Part shown: in pieces, positions 17,101 to 25,792 of the stretch
Position numbering within the stretch: the stretch's first letter is position 1
How the letters are laid out: each line of letters opens with the position of its first letter
Source of the DNA: Chryseobacterium aquifrigidense
GTDB taxonomy: Bacteria > Bacteroidota > Bacteroidia > Flavobacteriales > Weeksellaceae
Reading direction: 5' to 3'
Assembly: GCF_006716485.1 (NCBI RefSeq)
Contig: NZ_VFPD01000001.1
Span: 272,760-336,759 of the forward strand
Length of the DNA stretch: 64,000 nt
Notes under the pieces: model-generated
Told to the model about the DNA's origin: nothing
Database searches by the model: none
Seen by the model: the letters and a program-made list of their open reading frames with translations, nothing else
Program-made: the position numbers and the translations under genes

Positions 17101-17985
17101 ATGGCATCAGGCTTTTTTGCAATTTTGGATGATATTGCAGCATTGATGGATGATGTAGCAGTTACCAGTAAGGTCGCTACACAAAAGACAGCAGGAATTT
17201 TAGGAGATGACCTGGCTGTAAATGCAGAAAAAGCTACTGGCTTTCTTTCTTCAAGGGAAATTCCTGTTTTATGGGCAATTACGAAAGGTTCTTTTATCAA
17301 CAAACTGATCATTCTGCCTATTGTTTTTTTACTCAATTGGTTGTATGCTCCGGCTATTAATTATGTATTGATCCTTGGAGGATTCTATCTGGCTTTTGAA
17401 GGCGTTGAAAAAGTAATAGAATTTCTTTTTCACCGTGACAAAAAGGGTCATGAAGTGATAGAGGAAATTGAAGAAGACCAGAAAAGTTCTGAAGAAATTG
17501 AAAAAGAGAAAGTAAAATCTGCAATTACAACTGATTTTATTTTATCCATCGAGATCGTTATTATTGCTTTAGGAACGGTATTGGAAGAAAGCCATCCTTT
17601 CATTACGCAGATTTTAGTAACGAGCCTGGTTGCATTTATCGCTACTGTTGGAGTTTATGGAATTGTAGCTTTGATTGTAAGAATGGATGATGCAGGGTTT
17701 AAATTAATAAAGAAAAGTAAGGATAAAGGCTTTTTCGGAGGTCTTGGACATCTATTAGTGAAGGCTTTACCTATTGTTATTAAAATATTAGGAGTAGTAG
17801 GAACCATTGCTTTAATAATGGTTGCTGGTGGAATTTTTCTACATAGAATTGAATTTTTCCATGGGATACTACCAACCTGGCCGGATGTTTTGAAAGAGCT
17901 TACACTTGGTGTTGTTGGGGGATTGGTAGCCGTTGCGGTATTTACTTTAGGAAAAGGAATCTATTCCTTAGCCACCAGAAAATAA
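17101..17985 (+). CDS. DUF808 (YedI-like) membrane protein
   Basis: 294 residues. The start MASGFFAILDDIAALMDDVA and the following VTSKVATQKTAGILGDDLAVNAEKA are the hallmark of the DUF808/YedI family, which has no established function. Membrane segments lie near 75-100, 145-165, 172-195, 225-250 and 265-285, with a charged Glu/Lys-rich loop (about 115-140). It has its own terminator, so it is probably a single-gene unit. Confidence 0.92.
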   Translation: MASGFFAILDDIAALMDDVAVTSKVATQKTAGILGDDLAVNAEKATGFLSSREIPVLWAITKGSFINKLIILPIVFLLNWLYAPAINYVLILGGFYLAFEGVEKVIEFLFHRDKKGHEVIEEIEEDQKSSEEIEKEKVKSAITTDFILSIEIVIIALGTVLEESHPFITQILVTSLVAFIATVGVYGIVALIVRMDDAGFKLIKKSKDKGFFGGLGHLLVKALPIVIKILGVVGTIALIMVAGGIFLHRIEFFHGILPTWPDVLKELTLGVVGGLVAVAVFTLGKGIYSLATRK

Positions 17986-18013
17986 AACAGAATTAGAATT
18001 AAATAACCAAAAG

Positions 18014-18044
18014 ATCCTGTATTCGAGAGAGTGCAGGATTTTTT
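18014..18044 (+). terminator. Terminator of the DUF808 gene
   Basis: Stem atcctg(t)/(g)caggat (18014-18020 with 18033-18039) followed by a T-run. Confidence 0.65.
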
Positions 18045-18054
18045 ATGATCAGGT

Positions 18055-18095
18055 TTAAGATTTAAACCTTGAATTTAAAACTTTGAACTTTAAAC
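18055..18095. repeat. Low-complexity TTTAAAC/CTTGAA tract
   Basis: Imperfect repeats of TTTAAA, CTTGAA and ACTTTGAA. The sequence is close to the reverse complement of the tract at 9740-9775. Confidence 0.45.
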
Positions 18096-18128
18096 AAAAA
18101 AAGAGACTTGTAAAAAGTCTCTTTTTTT
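18096..18128 (-). terminator. Terminator of dnaJ, symmetrical and possibly bidirectional
   Basis: Stem agagact/agtctct (18102-18108 with 18116-18122) extended by an A-tract on one side and a T-tract on the other. Confidence 0.8.
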
Positions 18129-18131
18129 ATA

Positions 18132-19250
18132 TTAATTGAATAAATCTTTTACTTTATCAAAAAAAGTTTTTTCCTTTCCGGAGGGTTCTGCAACCATTTC
18201 TCCGCTGGACATTTGCTTTTCAAAGAAGTCTTTCTGATCCTTCGTAAGCTTTTGTGGAGTCCATACATTGATGTGAATAAACATGTCTCCTTTACCATAA
18301 CTGTCGATGCTTGGAAGCCCTTTTCCAGCCAATCTCAAGATCTTTCCGGATTGAGTTCCCGGATCAACGGTAATTTTTACTTTTCCGCCAACGGTAGGAA
18401 TTTCTTTTTTCGTTCCTAAAGCAGCTTCAGCAAACGAAACATATAACTCCTGGTGAAGATTATCTCCTTCTCTCTTGATTACCTGATCTATTTCCTCTTC
18501 AATGATCACCAATAAATCTCCCGGAACACCTCCAAATGGGGCATCATTTCCTTTTCCTCTTACATTAAGCTGGATACCGTCTCTTGCTCCTGCCGGAATG
18601 TTGATCGTGATTTCCTCTTCATCTTTAATAAGACCTTGTGCGTTAGCTCCTGCAGGAATTTTGTCAGCAACTTTTCCTATTCCCTGACAGGTACCGCAGG
18701 TAGTTTGCGTCTGCATTTGACCGAACATGGTATTCATTACTTTTAACTGAACACCAGAACCGTTACAGGTAGGACATGTTTTTGAAGTGGCACCTTCCGC
18801 CATCTTCATTTTCTTTACTTTGATGGTTTTCTGAGTACCATTTACCATTTCCTCAAGGTTCAGCTTGATTCTGATTCTTAAATTAGAACCTTTCACCTGC
18901 TGACGGCCTCCACCGCCACCACCGAATCCTCCGAAACCGCCACCGAAAATATCTCCAAACTGGCTGAAAATATCTTCCATGTTCATTCCGCCTCCGAAGC
19001 CTCCGCCTCCAAAACCACCATTTCCACCTACTCCGGCATGACCAAACTGGTCATATCTGGCACGTTTCTGATCGTCGCTCAGAACTTCATAAGCTTCAGC
19101 TGCTTCTTTAAACTTTTCTTCAGCCTCTTTATCCCCTGGATTTTTATCCGGGTGAAATTTGATGGCCATTTTACGGTATGCTTTTTTTATTTCGTCGGCA
19201 GATGCAGATTTGCTGATCTCAAGAACCTCGTAATAATCTCTTTTTGACAT
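18132..19250 (-). CDS. dnaJ: Chaperone DnaJ with a reduced zinc-binding domain
   Basis: Hsp40 co-chaperone that delivers unfolded clients to DnaK and stimulates its ATPase. 372 residues: J domain 1-70 with HPD at 33-35; Gly/Phe-rich linker to about 118; C-terminal substrate-binding domains with the typical dimerisation tail. Canonical DnaJ has four CxxCxGxG motifs forming two zinc sites; here only two remain, CPTCNGSG (159-166) and CGTCQGIG (185-192). These correspond to the inner pair (zinc site II), while the outer pair (zinc site I) is gone. grpE lies 101 bases upstream on the same strand. dnaK is not in the window. Confidence 0.97.
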   Translation of the reverse strand: MSKRDYYEVLEISKSASADEIKKAYRKMAIKFHPDKNPGDKEAEEKFKEAAEAYEVLSDDQKRARYDQFGHAGVGGNGGFGGGGFGGGMNMEDIFSQFGDIFGGGFGGFGGGGGGRQQVKGSNLRIRIKLNLEEMVNGTQKTIKVKKMKMAEGATSKTCPTCNGSGVQLKVMNTMFGQMQTQTTCGTCQGIGKVADKIPAGANAQGLIKDEEEITINIPAGARDGIQLNVRGKGNDAPFGGVPGDLLVIIEEEIDQVIKREGDNLHQELYVSFAEAALGTKKEIPTVGGKVKITVDPGTQSGKILRLAGKGLPSIDSYGKGDMFIHINVWTPQKLTKDQKDFFEKQMSSGEMVAEPSGKEKTFFDKVKDLFN

Positions 19251-19351
19251 GACAATTTTATAATTGATTGTTGATAAATGATAAAAGATATTGTAAAGCT
19301 AATAAGTGAAACATTCATCAATTATCACTCACCATTTATCATTTATGAATT

Positions 19352-19888
19352 TTAATTTCCTGTTACTACTTTTGCAAAACGGATCACTTTATCATTTAAA
19401 GTATATCCTGTTTCAATAACGTCTACGATTTTTCCTTTCAATTCTTCCGATGGAGCAGGAATCTGAGTAATCGCTTCATGGAAATCAACATTAAAGCTGT
19501 CACCAGCCTTTACTTCCATTGTTTTTAGTCCTTTTTCGGTAAGTTTATTCTTGAATTTCTGATAGATAAGCTCTACACCCTGCAGGTCTGCTGGATTTCC
19601 GTTTTTAGCGATTTCTTTTAAAGCTCTTTCAAAATCATCCAAAACGCCTAACATTGAAACCATCATTTCCTGGTTAGCATACTGGAAGAATTCTATCTTT
19701 TCCTTGCTTGTTCTTTTTTTATAATTTTCGAATTCAGCATACAATCTGATGTAACGGTCTTTTTCTTCTGCCAAAAGTTCCTCCGGAGAAGGTGTAGCTG
19801 TCACATTGTCCTGAGATGTTGCGTCATTCTGAACATTGTTTTCTTCCTGATTATTGATGCTTTCTTCGTTAATATCCTGGTTTTCCAT
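19352..19888 (-). CDS. grpE: Nucleotide exchange factor GrpE
   Basis: Promotes ADP release from DnaK in the Hsp70 cycle. 178 residues: an acidic, Asn/Gln-rich disordered N-terminus (about 1-35), a long helix (LLAEEKDRYIRLYAEFENYKKR) used for dimerisation and the C-terminal beta domain with the conserved FNVDFHEAI region near 130 and the TGYTLNDKVIRFAKVVV-like end. It precedes dnaJ and is probably co-transcribed with it, though 101 bases of AT-rich repeat-like sequence separate them. Confidence 0.96.
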   Translation of the reverse strand: MENQDINEESINNQEENNVQNDATSQDNVTATPSPEELLAEEKDRYIRLYAEFENYKKRTSKEKIEFFQYANQEMMVSMLGVLDDFERALKEIAKNGNPADLQGVELIYQKFKNKLTEKGLKTMEVKAGDSFNVDFHEAITQIPAPSEELKGKIVDVIETGYTLNDKVIRFAKVVTGN

Positions 19889-19916
19889 AATTCAATATTT
19901 ATTTACTGATTGTTTG

Positions 19917-19932
19917 ACAAAGAGTCTGCCAA
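19917..19932 (-). promoter_or_regulatory. Possible sigma-54-like element upstream of grpE
   Basis: On the minus strand the sequence reads TTGGCAGACTCTTTGT, i.e. a TTGGCA -24-like box and a TTTGT -12-like box with ten bases between GG and the second dinucleotide. The invariant GC of the -12 box is GT here, so this is tentative. It is about 29 bases before the grpE ATG. Confidence 0.25.
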
Positions 19933-20121
19933 ATCCAAAATCTGGACATTAAGGCAGAAAAAGAAGTAACGGTGAATCGTGAATACGTCAATGCGCTTCG
20001 CATGTGAATTATGAACATGAGTGTAGCTTCAAAAAATTGACTTTACGAAGCAAAAATTGACTATTGACCATTCACTTTAATAATGCCCAATAGTCAATCT
20101 GAAAACTATAGTTGTATTTTT

Positions 20122-21456
20122 TTATTCTCCTGTAAACGTCTGGTACAGCAGGTATAGATTTAAAACAATGATGATGATCGAAATAATCCATACACAGACT
20201 TTCAGGAATGGTTTATTGGCAAATTCACCCATTTTAGCTTTGTCATTGGTAAACATTACCAGAGGGACAACGGCAAAACTAAGCTGCATTGATAAAATAA
20301 CCTGGCTTAAAACCAATAGTTCGGTTGTTCCCTGTTCTCCGTAAAGAATAGCTACAATAAGTGCAGGAATTACAGCAATAAGTCTGGTAATTAATCTTCT
20401 CAGCCATGGTTTTAATCTGATATTCAGAAAGCCTTCCATTACGATCTGTCCGGCAAGAGTTCCTGTTAATGTAGAATTTTGTCCGGAAGCCAATAAAGCG
20501 ATAGCAAACGCAATACTTGCCATAGAAGCGCCTAAAATTGGGGTCAACATTTTATAAGCATCATGAATGTCTGCTACATGTTCATTTCCTGTAGTATGGA
20601 ATGTAGCAGCAGCCAGAATAAGGATTGCAGCATTGATGAAGAAAGCCAGCATCAATGAAATGGTACTGTCTATGGTGGCAAACTTGATGGCTTCTTTTTT
20701 TCCTTCTTTATCACGGGTGTAATCCCTGGTCTGTACAATACTGCTGTGCAGATACAGATTGTGTGGCATTACGGTAGCTCCCAAAATTCCGATTGCAATA
20801 TAAAGCATGGCAGGATTCTGAATGATTTCCTTTTGTGGAACCAAGCCTCCCAGAATTTCATTGAAAGCAGGTTGCGAAATGACAATTTCATATACGAAAC
20901 ATGCCAGAATAATGAAAATAAGTCCTCCTACAATACTCTCAATCCATCGGAATCCTTTGGACTGAAGCAAAAGAATGATTAAAACATCTACTGTTGTAAT
21001 GACAATTCCCCAGGTCAGCGGGATATGGAATAACAGATTTAATGCAATAGCTGAACCGATGACTTCAGCGAGGTCACAGGCAGCAATGGCTATTTCACAG
21101 AATACCCAGAGAATAAAATTAGTGGTAGGACTGAAGTGGTCTCTGCATGCCTGAGCAAGGTCTCTTTCGGCCACAACTCCCAGTTTCACAGATAAGTGCT
21201 GTAAAACCATTGCAAAAATATTGGAAATAAGGATAACTGAAAGGAGAGTATAGCCAAACTGAGCTCCTCCCGCAATATCAGTTGCCCAGTTTCCGGGATC
21301 CATATAACCTACTGCAATCATCAGCCCTGGTCCTGCAAATGCAAGATACTTTCTCCAGAATGTTGCATTTTTAGGGACTTTGATTGATGAATAAACCTCT
21401 GATAAGGAATGGTTTGTTTTATCTTTTCGCCAGGCGCTTTTTATATTGAAATTCAT
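20122..21456 (-). CDS. mntH: Nramp-family divalent metal transporter (Mn2+/Fe2+)
   Basis: Proton-coupled importer of Mn2+ and Fe2+ in the inner membrane. 444 residues with about eleven transmembrane helices. Both metal-coordinating signatures are intact: DPGN in helix 1 (53-56) and MPHN in helix 6 (230-233). The cytoplasmic loop GQNSTLTGTLAGQIVMEGF is also typical. Specificity for manganese over iron is inferred from the family. An inverted repeat GTTAG-N6-CTAAC lies 5 bases upstream of the start, where a metal-sensing repressor could bind. No other transport gene adjoins it. Confidence 0.94.
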   Translation of the reverse strand: MNFNIKSAWRKDKTNHSLSEVYSSIKVPKNATFWRKYLAFAGPGLMIAVGYMDPGNWATDIAGGAQFGYTLLSVILISNIFAMVLQHLSVKLGVVAERDLAQACRDHFSPTTNFILWVFCEIAIAACDLAEVIGSAIALNLLFHIPLTWGIVITTVDVLIILLLQSKGFRWIESIVGGLIFIILACFVYEIVISQPAFNEILGGLVPQKEIIQNPAMLYIAIGILGATVMPHNLYLHSSIVQTRDYTRDKEGKKEAIKFATIDSTISLMLAFFINAAILILAAATFHTTGNEHVADIHDAYKMLTPILGASMASIAFAIALLASGQNSTLTGTLAGQIVMEGFLNIRLKPWLRRLITRLIAVIPALIVAILYGEQGTTELLVLSQVILSMQLSFAVVPLVMFTNDKAKMGEFANKPFLKVCVWIISIIIIVLNLYLLYQTFTGE

Positions 21457-21460
21457 AAAT

Positions 21461-21476
21461 GTTAGAAATGACTAAC
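21461..21476. promoter_or_regulatory. Palindrome GTTAG-N6-CTAAC upstream of mntH
   Basis: A perfect 5-bp inverted repeat with a 6-base spacer, 5 bases from the mntH ATG. TTAG/CTAA half sites are characteristic of DtxR/MntR-family operators, so a metalloregulator is a reasonable guess. Confidence 0.4.
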
Positions 21477-21523
21477 AAATTTAATTAAATAAATGTAAAC
21501 AGAAAAATCATGGCATAAAAAAA

Positions 21524-21546
21524 TCCCGGAAATTGCCTTCCCGGGA
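21524..21546 (-). terminator. Terminator of the DUF937-OmpA gene
   Basis: Stem tcccgg/ccggga (21524-21529 with 21541-21546) followed, on the minus strand, by a T-rich stretch. Confidence 0.65.
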
Positions 21547-21570
21547 CCTAATTTTTATTGACTCTAAAGA

Positions 21571-22902
21571 TTATTTCGCAAATCTTACAGCCATTTTTCT
21601 ATCTGCAGCTCTTTCAGCATCAGAAGCTTTTGCATCTACTTTCGCAAATTTACTTCCGTAGCCTTCAGCTTCCAGAACCTGAGCACCAACACCAGCTTTT
21701 ACTAAAGCAGCTTTGATAAATTCAGCTCTTGCTTTTGACAATTTTACATTGTTAGCCTCATTTCCTGTTTTATCAGTGTAGCCTCCGATTTTGATTTTTG
21801 CATCAGGGAAAGCCTTAAGGATAGCCACTAAGTTATCCAATTGCCCCTGTGAACCTGCTTCAAGTTCAGTAGAACTTCCCATTTTGAAATTGACATGATC
21901 GAAATCGTACCACTTATCTTTCAATGCTGCATCATCAGCGGCATTTTTATACGATCCGGATTTCAGGAATGTAATCATCTGATCTTCCATTCCTCCTTTG
22001 TAACCTTTTAGCATCACCCCGTTAAGATCAATATCTTCATCGGTTTTAGCTGTTGCAGGAGCAGGGGTTGCGGTTCCTGTCGTAGCAGCAGTATCTGTAG
22101 TTGAACTGGTTGCTGCGGAATCAGATGTTGTGGTAGTGGTTGTAGTAGTCTGTTTTTTCTCACACTGTTTCCATAAGAAATAAGCAGCTGCTATTAATAA
22201 TAAAAGCGGAAGCAACCATTTCCAGATTGAGCCTCCGCCTTGATTATTATTGTTATTATTTTCAAATCTTTCTCTTACTTCTCTGGCTCCTTCTGAAACA
22301 TTTTCTCTTGCTGTAGCAACGCCTTCAGCGATGTTATCTTTAGCAGTAGAAGTTACAGAAGAAACTGTTTCTTTTGCCTGGCCAAACCAATTTTCAGCTC
22401 CTAATCCAAAGGAAGCCAAAGAAAGACCTGCCGGCAATAAAGAAGAAATAACGCCTTTCTGATCATGCAGTAAGCTGGAAATACCTGAAGCACCCAAATT
22501 ATTGTCTGCTGCATATTTCCCAATAGTGCCTACTGTAGCCCCAGTCACCAGGTTTAACAAAGAACCTGCAGAGGTATTGCTGACTCCTGAAAAACTGGCA
22601 ATGGAATTCACTAATGCACTTACTTTATCTCCAAAAATAGAAGACAACAAGTTTGAAATGATAGGATTGCTGGACGAACCACCTAATAAATTTCCTAAAA
22701 TTCCACTTGAAGAGGCTTGTGTAATAGCATCCACAACGCCAGGCTTATCTGCATTATTGGCCAATCCACCTACTACAGCAGGTAATAATCCGCCAATTGC
22801 TTTAGAAATACCGGATTCACTTTCTCCAAACTGCGATGCAGCCTGTGAAACCAAAGCGGGACCTAATTGTCCTTTAATTAAATCAATGACATTTAAAGAC
22901 AT
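21571..22902 (-). CDS. DUF937-OmpA domain envelope protein
   Basis: 443 residues in four parts. Residues about 1-170 are a DUF937-type Gly/Ser-rich helical region (LIKGQLGPALVSQAASQFG ... GGLLPAVVGGLA). A membrane helix follows near 228-243 (WKWLLPLLLLIAAAYFLW), then a Thr/Ser/Ala-rich linker (about 250-285), and a C-terminal OmpA peptidoglycan-binding domain (about 325-443) with KIKIGGYTDKTGNEANNVKLS. There is no cleavable signal peptide, so the OmpA part is probably displayed on the periplasmic side from an internal anchor. Likely an envelope-peptidoglycan tether; the DUF937 role is unknown. Confidence 0.88.
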   Translation of the reverse strand: MSLNVIDLIKGQLGPALVSQAASQFGESESGISKAIGGLLPAVVGGLANNADKPGVVDAITQASSSGILGNLLGGSSSNPIISNLLSSIFGDKVSALVNSIASFSGVSNTSAGSLLNLVTGATVGTIGKYAADNNLGASGISSLLHDQKGVISSLLPAGLSLASFGLGAENWFGQAKETVSSVTSTAKDNIAEGVATARENVSEGAREVRERFENNNNNNQGGGSIWKWLLPLLLLIAAAYFLWKQCEKKQTTTTTTTTSDSAATSSTTDTAATTGTATPAPATAKTDEDIDLNGVMLKGYKGGMEDQMITFLKSGSYKNAADDAALKDKWYDFDHVNFKMGSSTELEAGSQGQLDNLVAILKAFPDAKIKIGGYTDKTGNEANNVKLSKARAEFIKAALVKAGVGAQVLEAEGYGSKFAKVDAKASDAERAADRKMAVRFAK

Positions 22903-23020
22903 AATAATAAATTTTTTTGATTAATGTTGAGATAAATTTAAACAAAAATCCGTCCAAATGTCACTTTTTTTTGAATATTTCTTTGAAAATTAACGATTTT
23001 TTTCTAAATCATTAAAAATT

Positions 23021-24496
23021 TTAATAAGCTTTTGCAAATAACACACGTCTCTTAGATGGTTTTCCTGATATTAGTGAAATTCCTTCTTCTATGTCATTAT
23101 CCAAAGGAATACATCTGATGGTTGCCTTTGTTTCATCCTTGATTTGCTCCTCTTCTTCAGCTGTGCCATCCCAGTGAGCATAGATGAATCCACCTTTCTC
23201 TTCCAGCACTTTTTTGAATTCTTCATAAGTATCCACTTTCGTGATATTATTTTTTCTGAATTCAAATGCTTTGTTATAAATATCCTGTTGGATCGTTTTC
23301 AATAGATCCTCGATATAAGAATCAAGTCCTTCAATAGAACGAACTTCCTTAGTCAGGTTATCTCTTCTTGCAATTTCCACAGATTTATTTTCAAGATCTC
23401 TAGGTCCCATTGCGATTCTTACAGGAACTCCTTTCAATTCATATTCTGCAAATTTCCATCCTGGTTTGTTCTGAGTATCATTGTCAAATTTCACAGAAAT
23501 TCCTTTTGCTCTCAGTTTAGCCTGAATATCTAAAGCAACTTCACTGATTTGTTCCAGCTGTTCTTCTCCTTTAAAGATAGGAACAATCACCACCTGAATT
23601 GGAGCAAGCGTAGGAGGCAATACCAATCCGAAATCATCAGAGTGCGTCATAATTAAAGCGCCCATCAGACGGGTAGAAGTACCCCATGAAGTAGCCCATG
23701 CGTGTTCTATTTTTCCTTCTTTGTTGGTGAATTTTACATCAAATGCCTTGGCGAAATTCTGACCTAAGAAGTGAGATGTTCCGGCCTGTAAAGCTTTTCC
23801 GTCCTGCATTAATGCTTCAATACAATAGGTTTCATCAGCTCCTGCAAATCTTTCAGAAGGTGTTTTCAACCCTTGGATAACCGGAATTGCCATAAAGTTT
23901 TCTGCAAAATCTGCATATACTTTATTCATTTTTTCAGCTTCTTCAATTGCTTCATCTTTTGTAGCGTGAGCAGTGTGCCCTTCCTGCCATAAGAACTCGG
24001 CAGTTCTAAGGAAAAGACGTGTTCTCATTTCCCAACGAACAACATTCGCCCACTGGTTGATTAATATCGGTAGGTCTCTGTAAGACTGAATCCAGTTTTT
24101 ATAGGTATTCCAGATAATTGCTTCTGAAGTAGGACGAACAATAAGTTCTTCTTCAAGTTTTGCATCCGGATCGACAATCAGTTTGGATGGATTGTCAGGA
24201 TCGGTTTTTAATCTGTAGTGGGTAACAACAGCACATTCTTTTGCAAAACCTTCTGCATTTTTTTCCTCAGCCTCAAACAAGCTCTTGGGCACAAAAAGCG
24301 GGAAGTATGCGTTAACGTGACCTGTTTCTTTGAATTTTTTATCCATTTCATCACGCATTTTTTCCCAGATTGCATAGCCATACGGTTTGATCACCATACA
24401 TCCACGCACGCCTGAGTTTTCAGCTAAATCAGCTTTTACAACCAGCTCATTATACCATTTGCTGTAATCTTCGCTTCTTGAGGTTAATTTTGCCAT
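23021..24496 (-). CDS. proS: Proline--tRNA ligase (archaeal/eukaryotic-type, ProS type 3)
   Basis: Charges tRNA-Pro in the cytoplasm. 491 residues, the length of the short archaeal-type enzyme. It lacks the ~180-residue editing insertion of bacterial-type ProRS and has the type-3 C-terminal extension. Class II motifs are visible: [16 protein letters not shown] (about 120-135), motif 2 around [20 protein letters not shown] and motif 3 near [15 protein letters not shown]. The ATG at 24496 gives a canonical [16 protein letters not shown] start. It is divergent from the Gly/Trp-rich lipoprotein gene across a 144-base intergenic region. Confidence 0.97.
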   Translation of the reverse strand: MAKLTSRSEDYSKWYNELVVKADLAENSGVRGCMVIKPYGYAIWEKMRDEMDKKFKETGHVNAYFPLFVPKSLFEAEEKNAEGFAKECAVVTHYRLKTDPDNPSKLIVDPDAKLEEELIVRPTSEAIIWNTYKNWIQSYRDLPILINQWANVVRWEMRTRLFLRTAEFLWQEGHTAHATKDEAIEEAEKMNKVYADFAENFMAIPVIQGLKTPSERFAGADETYCIEALMQDGKALQAGTSHFLGQNFAKAFDVKFTNKEGKIEHAWATSWGTSTRLMGALIMTHSDDFGLVLPPTLAPIQVVIVPIFKGEEQLEQISEVALDIQAKLRAKGISVKFDNDTQNKPGWKFAEYELKGVPVRIAMGPRDLENKSVEIARRDNLTKEVRSIEGLDSYIEDLLKTIQQDIYNKAFEFRKNNITKVDTYEEFKKVLEEKGGFIYAHWDGTAEEEEQIKDETKATIRCIPLDNDIEEGISLISGKPSKRRVLFAKAY

Positions 24497-24640
24497 TATT
24501 TTTTAAAATTTTTTTAACTTTTGTACATTATTGTTATCTAAAAATAAAAATCTATTTTTGATAGATTTTTTTACCAGTATTTTGGTACATTTTTGGTACA
24601 GATTGCAAATATAATTTAAATTAAAAATTTTTACGTTATC
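24497..24640. promoter_or_regulatory. Divergent proS / lipoprotein intergenic region with repeats and a hairpin
   Basis: Two direct copies of TTTGGTACA (24581-24589 and 24592-24600) lie exactly 11 bases apart; a related TTTTGTACA occurs at 24519-24527. A 10-bp A/T-rich inverted repeat (24546-24555 with 24561-24570) sits between. A minus-strand TATATTTG box (24606-24613) could be the proS promoter, giving a leader of about 105 bases that contains the hairpin. Confidence 0.4.
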
Positions 24641-25762
24641 ATGAAAAGAAATATACATAAAAATTTGCTTGGTCTGCTAAGATCCAAAGGGATATTGGCT
24701 ATATCAGGCGGATTATTACTTGTGTCTTGTGGTGCTCAGATGGGAGGGTATAGCGAGACGGATGGGGTGTATTACGACCCCAATAAGGATACGCTACCTG
24801 AAGGAGTTATCATTAATGATAGCGGAAACAGAGTAGGAGAATATTATGACTACTATCAGGATTCCAATGTGATTCAGAATGCACAGACGAATTCCAGAGA
24901 GCAGCAAAACAGATATAATGACTGGAGTGGTACCAATACCAACTGGAACTCTAATGCTACAGACTCGGATTGGGGACTTTATGCAGGTTCTCAGACGAAC
25001 TACTATGATAACTCATGGGGATGGGGATCTCCGTGGGGATGGTATGGTGGTTACAGCCCGTATTGGGGTTGGGGTATGAACCGTGGCTGGGGCTGGGGTG
25101 CAAGTATGTCATGGGGTTGGGGCGGATCATTCGGCTGGGGCTGGGGAGGCTCTTACGGATGGGGTAGTCCATACTGGGGATACGGCTATGGAGGATACTA
25201 TGATCCATTCTGGGGCGGATACTACGGAAACCCATATTGGGGATACGGAGGAGGTTACTGGGGTGGTGGTTACTACAACAGACCTGTTTCCAGAAGAAGC
25301 GGTATCAGTGGAGGTGGATTCCAGAATACAGGGGTAGCCAACGCAGTGTACAGAACGAATACTGCTAATTCAGGTTTCAGAAATACTAATGGAGGCTTCA
25401 GAAACACTAATAATAACGGTGGTTTCAGAGATTCTAATTCCAATGGTGGTTTCAGAAACAGCAACGGCGGATTCAGAGATAGCAATTCAGGAGGCTTCAG
25501 AAACGGTAATTCAGGAGGTTTCAGAAATACACAATCTAATGGTGGATTCCGTAATTCTTCATCACAAACAAGACCCAATTATAATTATCAGCAACCACAA
25601 CCAAGATATAACAACAATAACGGAGGCTTCAGATCTAATGACTCAGGAGGTTTCAGATCCAGTGGTGGTTTTAACTCCGGTGGAGGCGGCTTCAGAGGTG
25701 GCTCTTCAGGAGGCGGTGGCGGAATGAGATCCGGCGGCGGCGGAAGAGGAGGCTTCAGATAA
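24641..25762 (+). CDS. Gly/Trp/Tyr-rich lipoprotein with GFR repeats, unknown function
   Basis: 373 residues. The lipoprotein signal (about 1-31, lipobox LLVSC) anchors it outside the cytoplasm. Residues ~30-120 are a polar Asn/Asp/Tyr-rich domain. About 120-215 are dominated by Gly, Trp and Tyr (units such as GWGWG, SPYWGYGY). About 225-373 carry roughly twelve GFR repeats (mostly GGFRN/GGFRD) in Asn/Ser/Gly-rich sequence, ending in an RGG-like tail. No enzyme motif is present. The FadL-type gene follows after 30 bases, so they are probably an operon. Possible roles are a surface coat, adhesion or amyloid-like matrix; this is a guess from composition. Confidence 0.8.
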   Translation: MKRNIHKNLLGLLRSKGILAISGGLLLVSCGAQMGGYSETDGVYYDPNKDTLPEGVIINDSGNRVGEYYDYYQDSNVIQNAQTNSREQQNRYNDWSGTNTNWNSNATDSDWGLYAGSQTNYYDNSWGWGSPWGWYGGYSPYWGWGMNRGWGWGASMSWGWGGSFGWGWGGSYGWGSPYWGYGYGGYYDPFWGGYYGNPYWGYGGGYWGGGYYNRPVSRRSGISGGGFQNTGVANAVYRTNTANSGFRNTNGGFRNTNNNGGFRDSNSNGGFRNSNGGFRDSNSGGFRNGNSGGFRNTQSNGGFRNSSSQTRPNYNYQQPQPRYNNNNGGFRSNDSGGFRSSGGFNSGGGGFRGGSSGGGGGMRSGGGGRGGFR

Positions 25763-25792
25763 TTTTTCAAATTAATAAACTATTAAAAAATA

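Noticed and set aside
25370..25740. Regularly spaced repeats that could be mistaken for a CRISPR array
   Set aside because: The repeats are in frame, encode GFR units of variable spacing and contain no constant 25-40 base repeat or unique spacers.
24879..25770. Long alternative and antisense frames in the Gly/Trp-rich gene
   Set aside because: The repetitive GGN-rich sequence keeps other frames open; the products are Pro- or Met/His-rich shadows of the repeats.
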